64,000 nt of DNA from Vasconcelosia minhoensis LEGE 07310 (GTDB lineage Bacteria > Cyanobacteriota > Cyanobacteriia > Phormidesmidales > Phormidesmidaceae), in contig NZ_JADEXG010000001.1 of the NCBI RefSeq assembly GCF_015207255.1, forward strand, positions 62,001 to 126,000, written 5' to 3'. Every line of letters begins with the position of its first letter. The stretch's first letter is position 1. Under the pieces are notes generated by a model. It saw nothing but the letters and a program-made list of their open reading frames with translations, was not told the origin of the DNA and ran no database searches. Shown here one piece after another: positions 57,789 to 64,000 of the stretch. The translations under genes and the position numbers were made by a program.

Positions 57789-59360
57789 TTAGCTGGGTTC
57801 TAACTGTCCGGCCATCCGCTGGCCGATGGTGGAACGGTCGGCATCGGCGATCGCGCTTTCGTAGACCAGTCGGCCTTCGCTGATCACCAGAATGCGGTCG
57901 GCCAGGGTTAGCAGCTCGTCTAAATCTTCGCTCACCAGCAGCACGGCAACGCCGCGATTGCGGGCTTCGACCAGGGAGCGGTGAATAAACTCGACAGCGG
58001 CAAAATCCAGTCCAAAGCAGGGATTCGCGGCGATTAGCAGCCGGATTGAGTCCGACGACAGCTCGCGGGCCAGCACCGCCCGCTGCACATTACCGCCGGA
58101 AAGATGGCTGATCGGCGTCTCCACCGACGGCGTCTTGACTGAAAAGGTCTCTACCAGCTTGCGAGCCATCGAGCGAATCGCCCGGAAGCTCAGCAGCCAG
58201 CCCCATCTGGCCTGGGGTGGCTGGTCAAAGCTGCGCAGCGCCATATTTTCGGCGACGCTCATGTTTGGCAGACAGGCGTTGCGCAGGGGCTCTTCGGGCA
58301 GGGCAAAGACCTGATGCCGCGCCATTTCAGCCCGGGTGGCGTAGTAGGGTTCGCCCTGAACGCTGACGGTACCGCGACTCGCCGTGCGCTGGCCTGCTAG
58401 CACCTCGATGAGTTCCCGCTGACCGTTACCTGAAACCCCGGCAATGCCGACAATCTCACCGCTGTGAACCTGCAAGTCTATTCCTTGGATCGCGTCCAGG
58501 CCATCATTTCGCTGGACGTGCAGGTCTTTGACGCTGAGCACCGGGTGAGCGGCCAGGTCGATCAGCTTATCCACCGTCTGCGGCGGGCGAGACTGGCCTA
58601 GCATCATCTCAGCCAGGTCCTGATTGGTGAGATCCTGAACCTGCCCCTGGCCCGCTAGCTGGCCCTTGCGCAGAACCGTTACCTCGTCGGCAAACGCCTG
58701 CACCTCGCGAAACTTATGGGTGATCAGCAGAATGCTCAGCTTTCCCTGTTCTGTCTCAGCCTTCAGCAGCCCCAGCACCTCATCTGCCTCCCCCGGCGTC
58801 AGCACAGAGGTGGGCTCATCCAGAATCAGGATCCGGCTTTTCAAATAAATCTGCTTGAGAATTTCCAGCTTTTGCTTTTGTCCCGCCGCCAGCTGGGATA
58901 CCGGCGTCTCCAGGTCAATCTGAAAGGGCGATCGCGCCATAAACGCCCGCAGTTCCTCATATTCCTGCTGCCAGCGAATTAACGCCTGTCCTTCATAGCG
59001 AGAGAGCACCAGATTTTCAGCGACGGTCATAGCGGGGACCGAGGTGAAATGCTGATACACCATGCCAATGCCGTGGGCATGAGCGGCTTGGGGACTGTGG
59101 ATGGGCTGCGCCATCTGGTCAATCAGCACCTGCCCCGCCGTCGGCTGATAGAAGCCCATGACGCATTTTACTAAAGTGCTCTTACCCGCCCCGTTTTCAC
59201 CTAGCAGCGCATGAATCGTACCGGGTTTAAGGGTCATCGAAACCTGGTCCAGTGCGACTAATCGGCCAAACCGCTTGGTCATGTCCACCACGTCAAGCTG
59301 GGGCGGACGGCTGGGCGGGTCGGCAGCAGTGGTTGGCGTCGGCGCGGCGGCAATATCCAT
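57789..59360 (-). CDS. ABC transporter ATPase, two-domain (BmpA/nucleoside-type)
   Basis: From ATG 59360 (MDIAAAPTPTTAADPP) the product is 523 residues; a longer frame to 59501 overlaps biuH. It has two ATPase halves. The first has Walker A GENGAGKST, MVYQHF and ILDEPTSVLTPGE. The second has a degenerate Walker A, GVSGNGQREL, and signature LSGGNVQRA. This is the RbsA-like layout of BMP-family uptake systems for nucleosides and related compounds. The two permeases and the binding protein are not in the window, which is unusual. It sits two bases after biuH. Confidence 0.92.
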   Translation of the reverse strand: MDIAAAPTPTTAADPPSRPPQLDVVDMTKRFGRLVALDQVSMTLKPGTIHALLGENGAGKSTLVKCVMGFYQPTAGQVLIDQMAQPIHSPQAAHAHGIGMVYQHFTSVPAMTVAENLVLSRYEGQALIRWQQEYEELRAFMARSPFQIDLETPVSQLAAGQKQKLEILKQIYLKSRILILDEPTSVLTPGEADEVLGLLKAETEQGKLSILLITHKFREVQAFADEVTVLRKGQLAGQGQVQDLTNQDLAEMMLGQSRPPQTVDKLIDLAAHPVLSVKDLHVQRNDGLDAIQGIDLQVHSGEIVGIAGVSGNGQRELIEVLAGQRTASRGTVSVQGEPYYATRAEMARHQVFALPEEPLRNACLPNMSVAENMALRSFDQPPQARWGWLLSFRAIRSMARKLVETFSVKTPSVETPISHLSGGNVQRAVLARELSSDSIRLLIAANPCFGLDFAAVEFIHRSLVEARNRGVAVLLVSEDLDELLTLADRILVISEGRLVYESAIADADRSTIGQRMAGQLEPS

Positions 59361-59362
59361 CG

Positions 59363-60046
59363 CTAGTCCTGAATGGCCTGAATAAAATCGGCGGAGTCCG
59401 CGATCGCGCCAAACACCCCACCCTGCATCGTAATCATCTTCAGCGCCGCCTGATAGTTGCCGGAGTCGGTAGCGCCGGTGCAGTCCGAAAGCACCAGACA
59501 TTCGTAGCCGCGATCGTTGGCTTCGCGCATCGTCGTGTGGACGCAGACATCGGTGGTAATGCCGGTCAGTACCAGGTTTTGAATCTGCCTGCGGCGCAGC
59601 AGCAGGTCCAGGTCAGTGGCATAAAAAGCCCCCTTCCCCGGCTTATCAATCACCGTTTCCCCCGGCAGCGGTGCCAGCTCGGGGATAATCTCCCACCCCG
59701 GCTCGCCCCGCACCAGAATTCTGCCACAGGGGCCAGGGTCGCCGATACCCGCGCCAATCTGCCGCGATCGCCACTGTTTATTCTCGGGCAGGTCAGACAG
59801 GTCGGGCCGATGCCCTTCCCGCGTATGCAGAATGCTATAGCCCAGCCGCCGCATCACCGCTAGCAGCTCTTGCAGCGGCTCAATCGGTGCCCGAGTCAAA
59901 CTCAGGTCATACCCCATCGCATCGACATAGCCCCCGCGCCCGCAGAAGTCAGTCTGCATATCAATCACAACCAGCGCCGTATTCTCAGGCCGCAGATCGC
60001 CATTGTAAGGATAAGAATAAGGCTCTGACTTAACGGTTCTTCCCAT
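59363..60046 (-). CDS. biuH: Biuret hydrolase (isochorismatase-like)
   Basis: From ATG 60046 ([20 protein letters not shown]) the product is 227 residues. It reads closely like characterised biuret amidohydrolases: [25 protein letters not shown] (catalytic Asp), [41 protein letters not shown] (Lys), [21 protein letters not shown] (Cys). The enzyme splits biuret to allophanate and ammonia. The operon also holds formamidase and an allophanate-hydrolase-type domain, which fits. The match is from memory of the family, not a search. Confidence 0.87.
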   Translation of the reverse strand: MGRTVKSEPYSYPYNGDLRPENTALVVIDMQTDFCGRGGYVDAMGYDLSLTRAPIEPLQELLAVMRRLGYSILHTREGHRPDLSDLPENKQWRSRQIGAGIGDPGPCGRILVRGEPGWEIIPELAPLPGETVIDKPGKGAFYATDLDLLLRRRQIQNLVLTGITTDVCVHTTMREANDRGYECLVLSDCTGATDSGNYQAALKMITMQGGVFGAIADSADFIQAIQD

Positions 60047-60048
60047 CA

Positions 60049-60081
60049 CCCCTAACGCCTACAGCGACGCTTCGAAAACAC
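60049..60081 (-). repeat. Small dispersed repeat, copy C
   Basis: On the minus strand it reads GAAGCGTCGCTGTAGGCG, then TTAGGGG. It fills the short gap between amiF and biuH and runs up to the biuH start, supplying its ribosome binding region. One base change (C to T) relative to copies A and B lies in the second hairpin stem. Confidence 0.85.
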
Positions 60082-60090
60082 CCCATCCCT

Positions 60091-61128
60091 CTACCCTCTA
60101 CTCTCCATCACCCCAGCCACCTCAGCCGAAATCTCCTCCCCCTCATACGTCCGACTCGGAACAGGAAACCCGCAGGACGTCCCATCTTTATGCACCACCT
60201 GTTCTTCCCAGGGGAGGCGATAGCTGCCGTCTACCAAATCTTTCATATAGGTATAGGGACAGTCCTGCGCCCCGCCCTTAACGGCAACATAGCCGCGATG
60301 ACCGAACTGGTAAATGTTGTTCTCAACCGCCCAGTGCTGACGGGCCTCGCGCACCAGGTCGGGGCGCACTTCGGCAGTGATGATTTCATCGGGACGGTGG
60401 CTGCCCAGGGCCAACGGCACCCCGTCAAAGTTGACGATCATCCCTTCGCCCATGGAGTCGAAGCTGCCGTCGCTGCCGCACATGCAAACTGAGGCGGTCG
60501 CCATCAGGTTGCAGAAGGCATTGGCCTGGTTGGTAATCTGCCAGCTGTGACGAATTGGGGCGGTGTAACCCGCCGTCCGCAGCATAATTTCCGCCCCTTT
60601 GTAAGCGCATTCTCGCGCCATCTCGGGGAACATGCCGTCGTGACAGATAATCAGGGCCAGGGTGCTGTCGTTTGGACCTTCGCAGACGGGGATACCGATG
60701 TTGCCCGGTTCCCAAGGCTCAACCGGCACCCAGGGATGGAGCTTGCGGTAGTACAGCTTGAGTTCGCCTGCGCTGTCAATAATCAGGCCGCTGTTGTAAG
60801 GGTTACCCTGGGGGTTGTATTCCATGATCGAGAAGCAGCCCCAGATGCTGTTCTCCTGACAGGCCCGGCGAAAGGCGGCGACTTCTGGTCCGTCTAGCCG
60901 ACACATGATGTCGGGATTAGTATCCATCGAGAGGCCGTGCAGCGCATATTCGGGGAAGACCACCAGATCCATCGAGGGCATGTTGCGCCGAGCCTTGGCC
61001 ACCATGGCGCAGATCCGATCGGTCTGCTCGGCTAGATCGTCGGGCGTCACCACCTGGGGCAGCTGGAGCTGCACCATCCCCAGCACCACGCCGTTGGGAG
61101 ATTTATTCAGGCCGCCAAGTCCACTCAT
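60091..61128 (-). CDS. amiF: Formamidase
   Basis: A 345-residue nitrilase-superfamily enzyme hydrolysing formamide to formate and ammonia. The Glu-Lys-Cys triad is in VVFPEYALHGLSMDT, YYRKLHPWVPVEPWEPG and LIICHDGMFPEMAREC. The long conserved stretch around CMCGSDGSFDSMGEGMIVNFDG and the C-terminal GGAQDCPYTYMKDLVDG separate AmiF from AmiE, which acts on larger amides. It lies between the allophanate-type gene (73 bases upstream) and biuH. Confidence 0.93.
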   Translation of the reverse strand: MSGLGGLNKSPNGVVLGMVQLQLPQVVTPDDLAEQTDRICAMVAKARRNMPSMDLVVFPEYALHGLSMDTNPDIMCRLDGPEVAAFRRACQENSIWGCFSIMEYNPQGNPYNSGLIIDSAGELKLYYRKLHPWVPVEPWEPGNIGIPVCEGPNDSTLALIICHDGMFPEMARECAYKGAEIMLRTAGYTAPIRHSWQITNQANAFCNLMATASVCMCGSDGSFDSMGEGMIVNFDGVPLALGSHRPDEIITAEVRPDLVREARQHWAVENNIYQFGHRGYVAVKGGAQDCPYTYMKDLVDGSYRLPWEEQVVHKDGTSCGFPVPSRTYEGEEISAEVAGVMESRG

Positions 61129-61201
61129 GGAGTCATTACATCGCTACGGGTTTAAATGTGAGCGATCGCGCTTCCCCGATTCTGTGTCCTATGCTGCATC
61201 T

Positions 61202-61603
61202 TTAGGTATTTTTCTTAGCTGCCTCAACTGCCGCCCGATAGGCTCGCCAGCCGCCGTATTGGGTAATTTCTATCTGCCCTTCGACTGTCAGCGGCTCGCC
61301 AATCACGCCCAAGACGGTTTCCCCATCGGCCAGCGTCACCTTGCCAATTGCCAGCCCCGGCGGCTCCTGCACGAGAATTTGCCCTAGCCCCGCCGGGGGA
61401 ACCTGCCAGACCTCCAGCGCGATCGCGCGTCCCCCGGCTTTGACTCGTACCATGGCGGGATAGCGATCGCCAATCGTCCACAGCCGATACGCGGGCTCCG
61501 TCTCGGCCTCTCGCTCAAAGGTCGCCCCCACGTCCACCAAATTTGGATTCAGCTCCAATCCTTTCATCAATGTGCCATTCACGGCCAGTTTCAAAAACTC
61601 CAT
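61202..61603 (-). CDS. Stand-alone allophanate-hydrolase C-terminal-like domain
   Basis: A 133-residue protein: LAVNGTLMKGLELNPNLVDVGATF, YRLWTIGDRYPAMVRV, ALEVWQVPPAGLGQILVQEPPGLAIGKVTL, ITQYGGWRAYRAA. This is the gamma-glutamyl-cyclotransferase-like fold at the C-terminus of allophanate hydrolase (AtzF/DUR1), where it handles the N-carboxycarbamate product. The amidase half is not present in the window. As first gene of the operon it may work with an allophanate amidase encoded elsewhere. Confidence 0.82.
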   Translation of the reverse strand: MEFLKLAVNGTLMKGLELNPNLVDVGATFEREAETEPAYRLWTIGDRYPAMVRVKAGGRAIALEVWQVPPAGLGQILVQEPPGLAIGKVTLADGETVLGVIGEPLTVEGQIEITQYGGWRAYRAAVEAAKKNT

Positions 61604-61698
61604 CAGCAGTCTCCTAAACGTAGTCCCAATTTAACCACGAGCCTTGAGGAGGGCGGCCATGTTCTCGACAGCTTTCTGCGCCACTCAGGTCAGCATTC

Positions 61699-61932
61699 AT
61701 GCCAACGGTATTTAACGATAATGGCTTTAGAGGCATGGTTTATCCTAACGACCACGATCCAGTTCACGTGCATGCCTATAAGAGGGGCAGCCAAGCCAAA
61801 ATTAACGCTAAGACTTTAGAGCTCATAGCCGTCATGGGAGAATATTCCAAAAAAGACCTTAAGAAAGCGAAACAGTTAACCGCAAAGTATCAAGCGGTAA
61901 TCTTTGAGAAGTGGGAGGAACTCTATGGTTGA
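61699..61932 (+). CDS. DUF4160 protein
   Basis: A 77-residue protein: NGFRGMVYPNDHDPVHVHAYKRGSQAKINAKTLELI, the DUF4160 core with its HVH. It is partnered with a DUF2442 gene overlapping its end by 8 bases, a recurrent pair in bacteria thought to act as a toxin-antitoxin or regulatory unit. The function is not established. Confidence 0.85.
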   Translation: MPTVFNDNGFRGMVYPNDHDPVHVHAYKRGSQAKINAKTLELIAVMGEYSKKDLKKAKQLTAKYQAVIFEKWEELYG

Positions 61933-62269
61933 CTATCTTGATATAGATGCAGCGGTGGACGCCGAAATTGCGGCGGCCCGTGCCGAAGGCCAACGTCAAC
62001 AGCAGACCCAGCACCACGCCCAACGAGCTTATTACAATCGTGCGACTCGACGGCTGCACATCGAGACAACAGCGGGAATACAGCGCTCGTTTGATGTAAA
62101 CCTGCTGCAAGGCGTTGCTGGCGGCTCTGAGAGCGCGATCGCAAATATCGAAATCATGGGCAACGGCATGGCGCTGCATTGGCCCGAACTCGATGCCGAT
62201 CTCTTGGTGCATAGCCTGATGCAGGGCGTCTATGGAACGGAGAAATGGATGAATTCATTGGTCAAATAG
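61925..62269 (+). CDS. DUF2442-like protein
   Basis: From ATG 61925 (MVDYLDIDAAVDAEIAAARAEGQRQQ) the product is 114 residues. The N-terminal third is an acidic/Gln-rich helix. The rest, DVNLLQGVAGGSESAIANIEIMGNGMALHWPELDADLLVHSLMQGVYG, is the DUF2442 fold, where L-W-P-x-L-D-A-D-L is typical. The overlap with the DUF4160 gene suggests translational coupling. Confidence 0.85.
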   Translation: MVDYLDIDAAVDAEIAAARAEGQRQQQTQHHAQRAYYNRATRRLHIETTAGIQRSFDVNLLQGVAGGSESAIANIEIMGNGMALHWPELDADLLVHSLMQGVYGTEKWMNSLVK

Positions 62270-62471
62270 TAGTTTTAAATTTGGCTATCTCCGGAGATAA
62301 TATTCAATGCAAAATGCGTCGCTGGCCAAGCGTCTAGAAGGCGCGATCGCAGATTTACTTCAAAATTGGCCGTGACTCAAGTATCCCAATTATCAAAAGC
62401 ATGAGGCTCCAAAAGCAAACATAGCCCATCAAACTGACTAACTACCATTCGCCGTCTAAGCGTTTTCGATG
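62270..62471. other. Gap before IS element with palindrome and decayed coding
   Basis: TATCTCCGGAGATA (62286-62299) is a perfect 14-bp palindrome. On the minus strand near 62450, RKRLDGEW resembles the end part of a PIN toxin and may be the far half of the gene cut by the IS element; it soon meets a stop. Confidence 0.4.
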
Positions 62472-63550
62472 GGCTTTGTTGCACAAATCGTTCGATAGGC
62501 AGTTGTGATGAGCAAGAATGAATCGATACGGTTGAGATAATAGTCGAAGTAAGGGAGAGCATGAAAAGCCGCTACCGCATCTGCAACTGGTCAGAGTATC
62601 ATGCCGCCTTGGAGGCCCGAGGGAGCCTGACCGTTTGGATAGATGAAGGGGTGCTGAGCGCCTGGAAGAACAAGCAAAAGACTGGCAAGCGAGGCGCGTC
62701 GAATACCTACAGTGACCTAGCGATAGAGACCTTGCTGACGCTGAAGACAGTGTATCGCTTGAAGCTGCGCCAGACAATCGGGTTTGCTCGCTCTTTATTC
62801 GAGCTGATGTCAGTCGAGCTAGACCTGCCGCACTACAGCACGCTCTCACGCCGAGCCAAGGGTCTGAACATAGACTTGTCAGTGCAGCCTGCGAAAGGAG
62901 CCCGCCATGTCGTGGTCGATAGTACTGGGGTAAAAGTCTATGGCGAAGGCGAATGGAAAGCCCGTCAGCATGGCGTGAGCAAGCGCCGCAGTTGGCTCAA
63001 GCTGCACGTGGGGATAGACGAAGCGACAGGTGAGATTCTGGCGGCTGTGGTGACGCCGAACTCGACTCACGATGGTGAAGTGCTGCCCGAGCTACTTGAC
63101 GAGATCGATGATGAGATAGACCAGGTCAGCGGTGACGGCGCTTATGACCAGAGCCACTGCTACGATGCGATTGACGAGCGCGAGGCGACGGCGGCGATAC
63201 CGCCGCGCAAGGATGCCAAGATCTGGTTCCACGGCAACCGCAAAGGCCCGGCTCATCCGCGCGATGAGAACCTCAGACGCATCCGCAAAGTGGATCGCTC
63301 AGCTTGGAAAGAAGAAGTCAACTATCACCGCCGTTCGCTCAGCGAGACGGGGATGTACCGACTCAAAACCGTTTTCACAGGTGAGGTGTGTGCCAGAAAG
63401 ATAGCAGCTCAAACCACCGAGTTGATGATTGAATGTAAGGCGCTCAACCGGATGACGCAGCTCGGAATGCCTGATAGCTACCGCGTTGCAGCCTAGAAAA
63501 CGACCGAGATGGGAAACCCCTGTCCCTTTCTCAATTCATGCAACAAAGCC
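62472..63550 (+). mobile_element. IS5-family insertion sequence
   Basis: About 1.08 kb, bounded by inverted repeats GGCTTTGTTGCA (62472-62483) and TGCAACAAAGCC (63539-63550), with one transposase. No clear target-site duplication is seen, and coding on the two sides does not rejoin cleanly, so a flanking deletion is likely. Confidence 0.9.
62561..63496 (+). CDS. IS5-family transposase
   Basis: A 311-residue DDE transposase, intact. The catalytic acids are in VVVDSTGVKVYG, VSGDGAYDQ and RRSLSETGMYRLK, the last being the Y-x2-R-x3-E-x6-K-like signature of the IS4/IS5 superfamily. RKDAKIWFHGNR lies between. GGGAGAG precedes the ATG. The intact frame and near-perfect ends suggest a fairly recent insertion. 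Confidence 0.95.
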   Translation: MKSRYRICNWSEYHAALEARGSLTVWIDEGVLSAWKNKQKTGKRGASNTYSDLAIETLLTLKTVYRLKLRQTIGFARSLFELMSVELDLPHYSTLSRRAKGLNIDLSVQPAKGARHVVVDSTGVKVYGEGEWKARQHGVSKRRSWLKLHVGIDEATGEILAAVVTPNSTHDGEVLPELLDEIDDEIDQVSGDGAYDQSHCYDAIDEREATAAIPPRKDAKIWFHGNRKGPAHPRDENLRRIRKVDRSAWKEEVNYHRRSLSETGMYRLKTVFTGEVCARKIAAQTTELMIECKALNRMTQLGMPDSYRVAA

Positions 63551-63765
63551 GTTTGAGAGCACAGCTGAATAAACTCAACGGCTCCTTGCCGATTCACTGC
63601 ACTCAGACCATTGCCGATTTCAATCAAAATGGCTTCTGTAATCCACACTCCTGCGGCGGCTTCAACCAGAGGCAATAAAGCCAGTGCCTTAGCATGGTAT
63701 TGATCGCGGGAATTGTAGAGGGCTTGAATAAACACGGTGTCAAGAAACAAACGCTCTTTGCTCAT
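63551..63765 (-). pseudogene. PIN-domain toxin cut by the IS element
   Basis: ATG 63765 (MSKERLFLDTVFIQALYNSRDQYHAKA) begins a PIN protein with Asp in LFLDTVF and Glu in TEAILIEIGNGLS. After IQLCSQT (about 71 residues) the frame enters the insertion sequence end and picks up foreign codons to a stop at 63493. The C-terminal catalytic Asp residues are lost. The start overlaps the antitoxin stop as ATGA. Confidence 0.85.
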
Positions 63766-64000
63766 TGAGCGCGCTCTCGCTTCGGGGTGCCGTAAAGATA
63801 GTGGTCGTGCTCTTTTGACCAATCTTCTGGCATCTCTACTGTGCCAGCGTGGGCACGCAAAGCTGTCCAGGCGGTTCTAACAACTTCCGACTGTATGGTC
63901 AAATCTTCGCTAGTCGCTATGGTTGGTTCTGACAATGCTTCATCAATCACTACTACTGCGCGATGCGTTCCTGGTGGCAAGTCTGATGCTAGCTCAATCA
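63762..64000 (-). CDS. Antitoxin-like partner of the PIN gene, 5' end outside window
   Basis: The frame is open to the window edge (ELASDLPPGTHRAVVVIDEAL). The visible part, LPPGTHRAVVVIDE at the front and MPEDWSKEHDHYLYGTPKR at the end, is typical of small cyanobacterial proteins encoded directly before PIN toxins. The 4-base overlap with the PIN start supports an antitoxin. With the toxin now interrupted, it would be an antidote without target. Confidence 0.75.
   Translation of the reverse strand, partial: IELASDLPPGTHRAVVVIDEALSEPTIATSEDLTIQSEVVRTAWTALRAHAGTVEMPEDWSKEHDHYLYGTPKRERAQ

Noticed and set aside
57087-60046. Calling the two cysteine hydrolases nicotinamidase or isochorismatase
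   Set aside because: The conserved stretches around the triad, especially in 59363-60046, fit biuret-type hydrolases, and the neighbours are amide-nitrogen genes, not NAD or siderophore genes.

Overview
The window comes from a cyanobacterium. It encodes a photosystem II D1 protein (psbA), cyanobacterial-type GlgC, a phosphoketolase and HisZ, and the octamer GCGATCGC (HIP1) is scattered through most genes and gaps. The fairly high GC and the gene set would suit a Leptolyngbya-like lineage, but that placement is inference.

Layout. 1-9.0 kb is a polymorphic-toxin locus: a very large FG-GAP/RHS protein with a nuclease-like C-terminal toxin, its likely immunity gene, then a tandem second copy of the RHS tail, toxin and immunity unit whose RHS part carries one in-frame stop. 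9.3-19.6 kb holds a glycosyltransferase/sulfotransferase fusion, psbA, a HIT protein with a VapBC pair, ComM, two duplicated exported barrel-like proteins, RecQ and a Uma2 nuclease. 19.6-29.4 kb is an eight-gene operon, purU-soxBDAG-glxBCD, divergent from an XRE-cupin regulator. The gene content and order match the N-methylglutamate pathway of methylamine users (mgdABCD-mgsABC). 29.3-38.1 kb is mostly housekeeping (Rpn-type nuclease, threonine dehydratase, pyrG, ferredoxins, hisZ, a J-domain protein, an inositol phosphatase, tRNA-Ser). 38.1-39.7 kb, next to the tRNA, holds a HigBA-type toxin-antitoxin pair with a 20-bp palindromic operator and a decayed EEP-family gene. 39.7-55.6 kb is central metabolism: a DMT transporter with an unusual coiled-coil front, glgC, a beta-lactamase-fold hydrolase, gatA, ilvC, then phosphoketolase, glycogen phosphorylase, a histidine phosphatase and acetate kinase. 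55.6-57.1 kb is a gene graveyard. 57.1-61.6 kb is a second nitrogen operon: an allophanate-hydrolase-type C domain, formamidase, biuret hydrolase, an ABC ATPase and a second cysteine hydrolase. 61.7-64 kb has a DUF4160/DUF2442 pair and an IS5-type element sitting in a PIN-toxin gene.

How it fits together. Two operons point to scavenging nitrogen from small organic compounds. The first would take N-methylglutamate to glutamate, passing the methyl carbon to tetrahydrofolate, with PurU releasing it as formate. The second would release ammonia from biuret and formamide. The phosphoketolase, glycogen phosphorylase and acetate kinase block would turn stored glucan into acetyl-phosphate, acetate and ATP. 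Toxin systems are dense: an RHS pair, VapBC, HigBA, two broken PIN systems and a DUF4160/2442 pair. Several genes in accessory zones carry single visible lesions (nonsense, homopolymer loss, 14-bp duplication, IS insertion).
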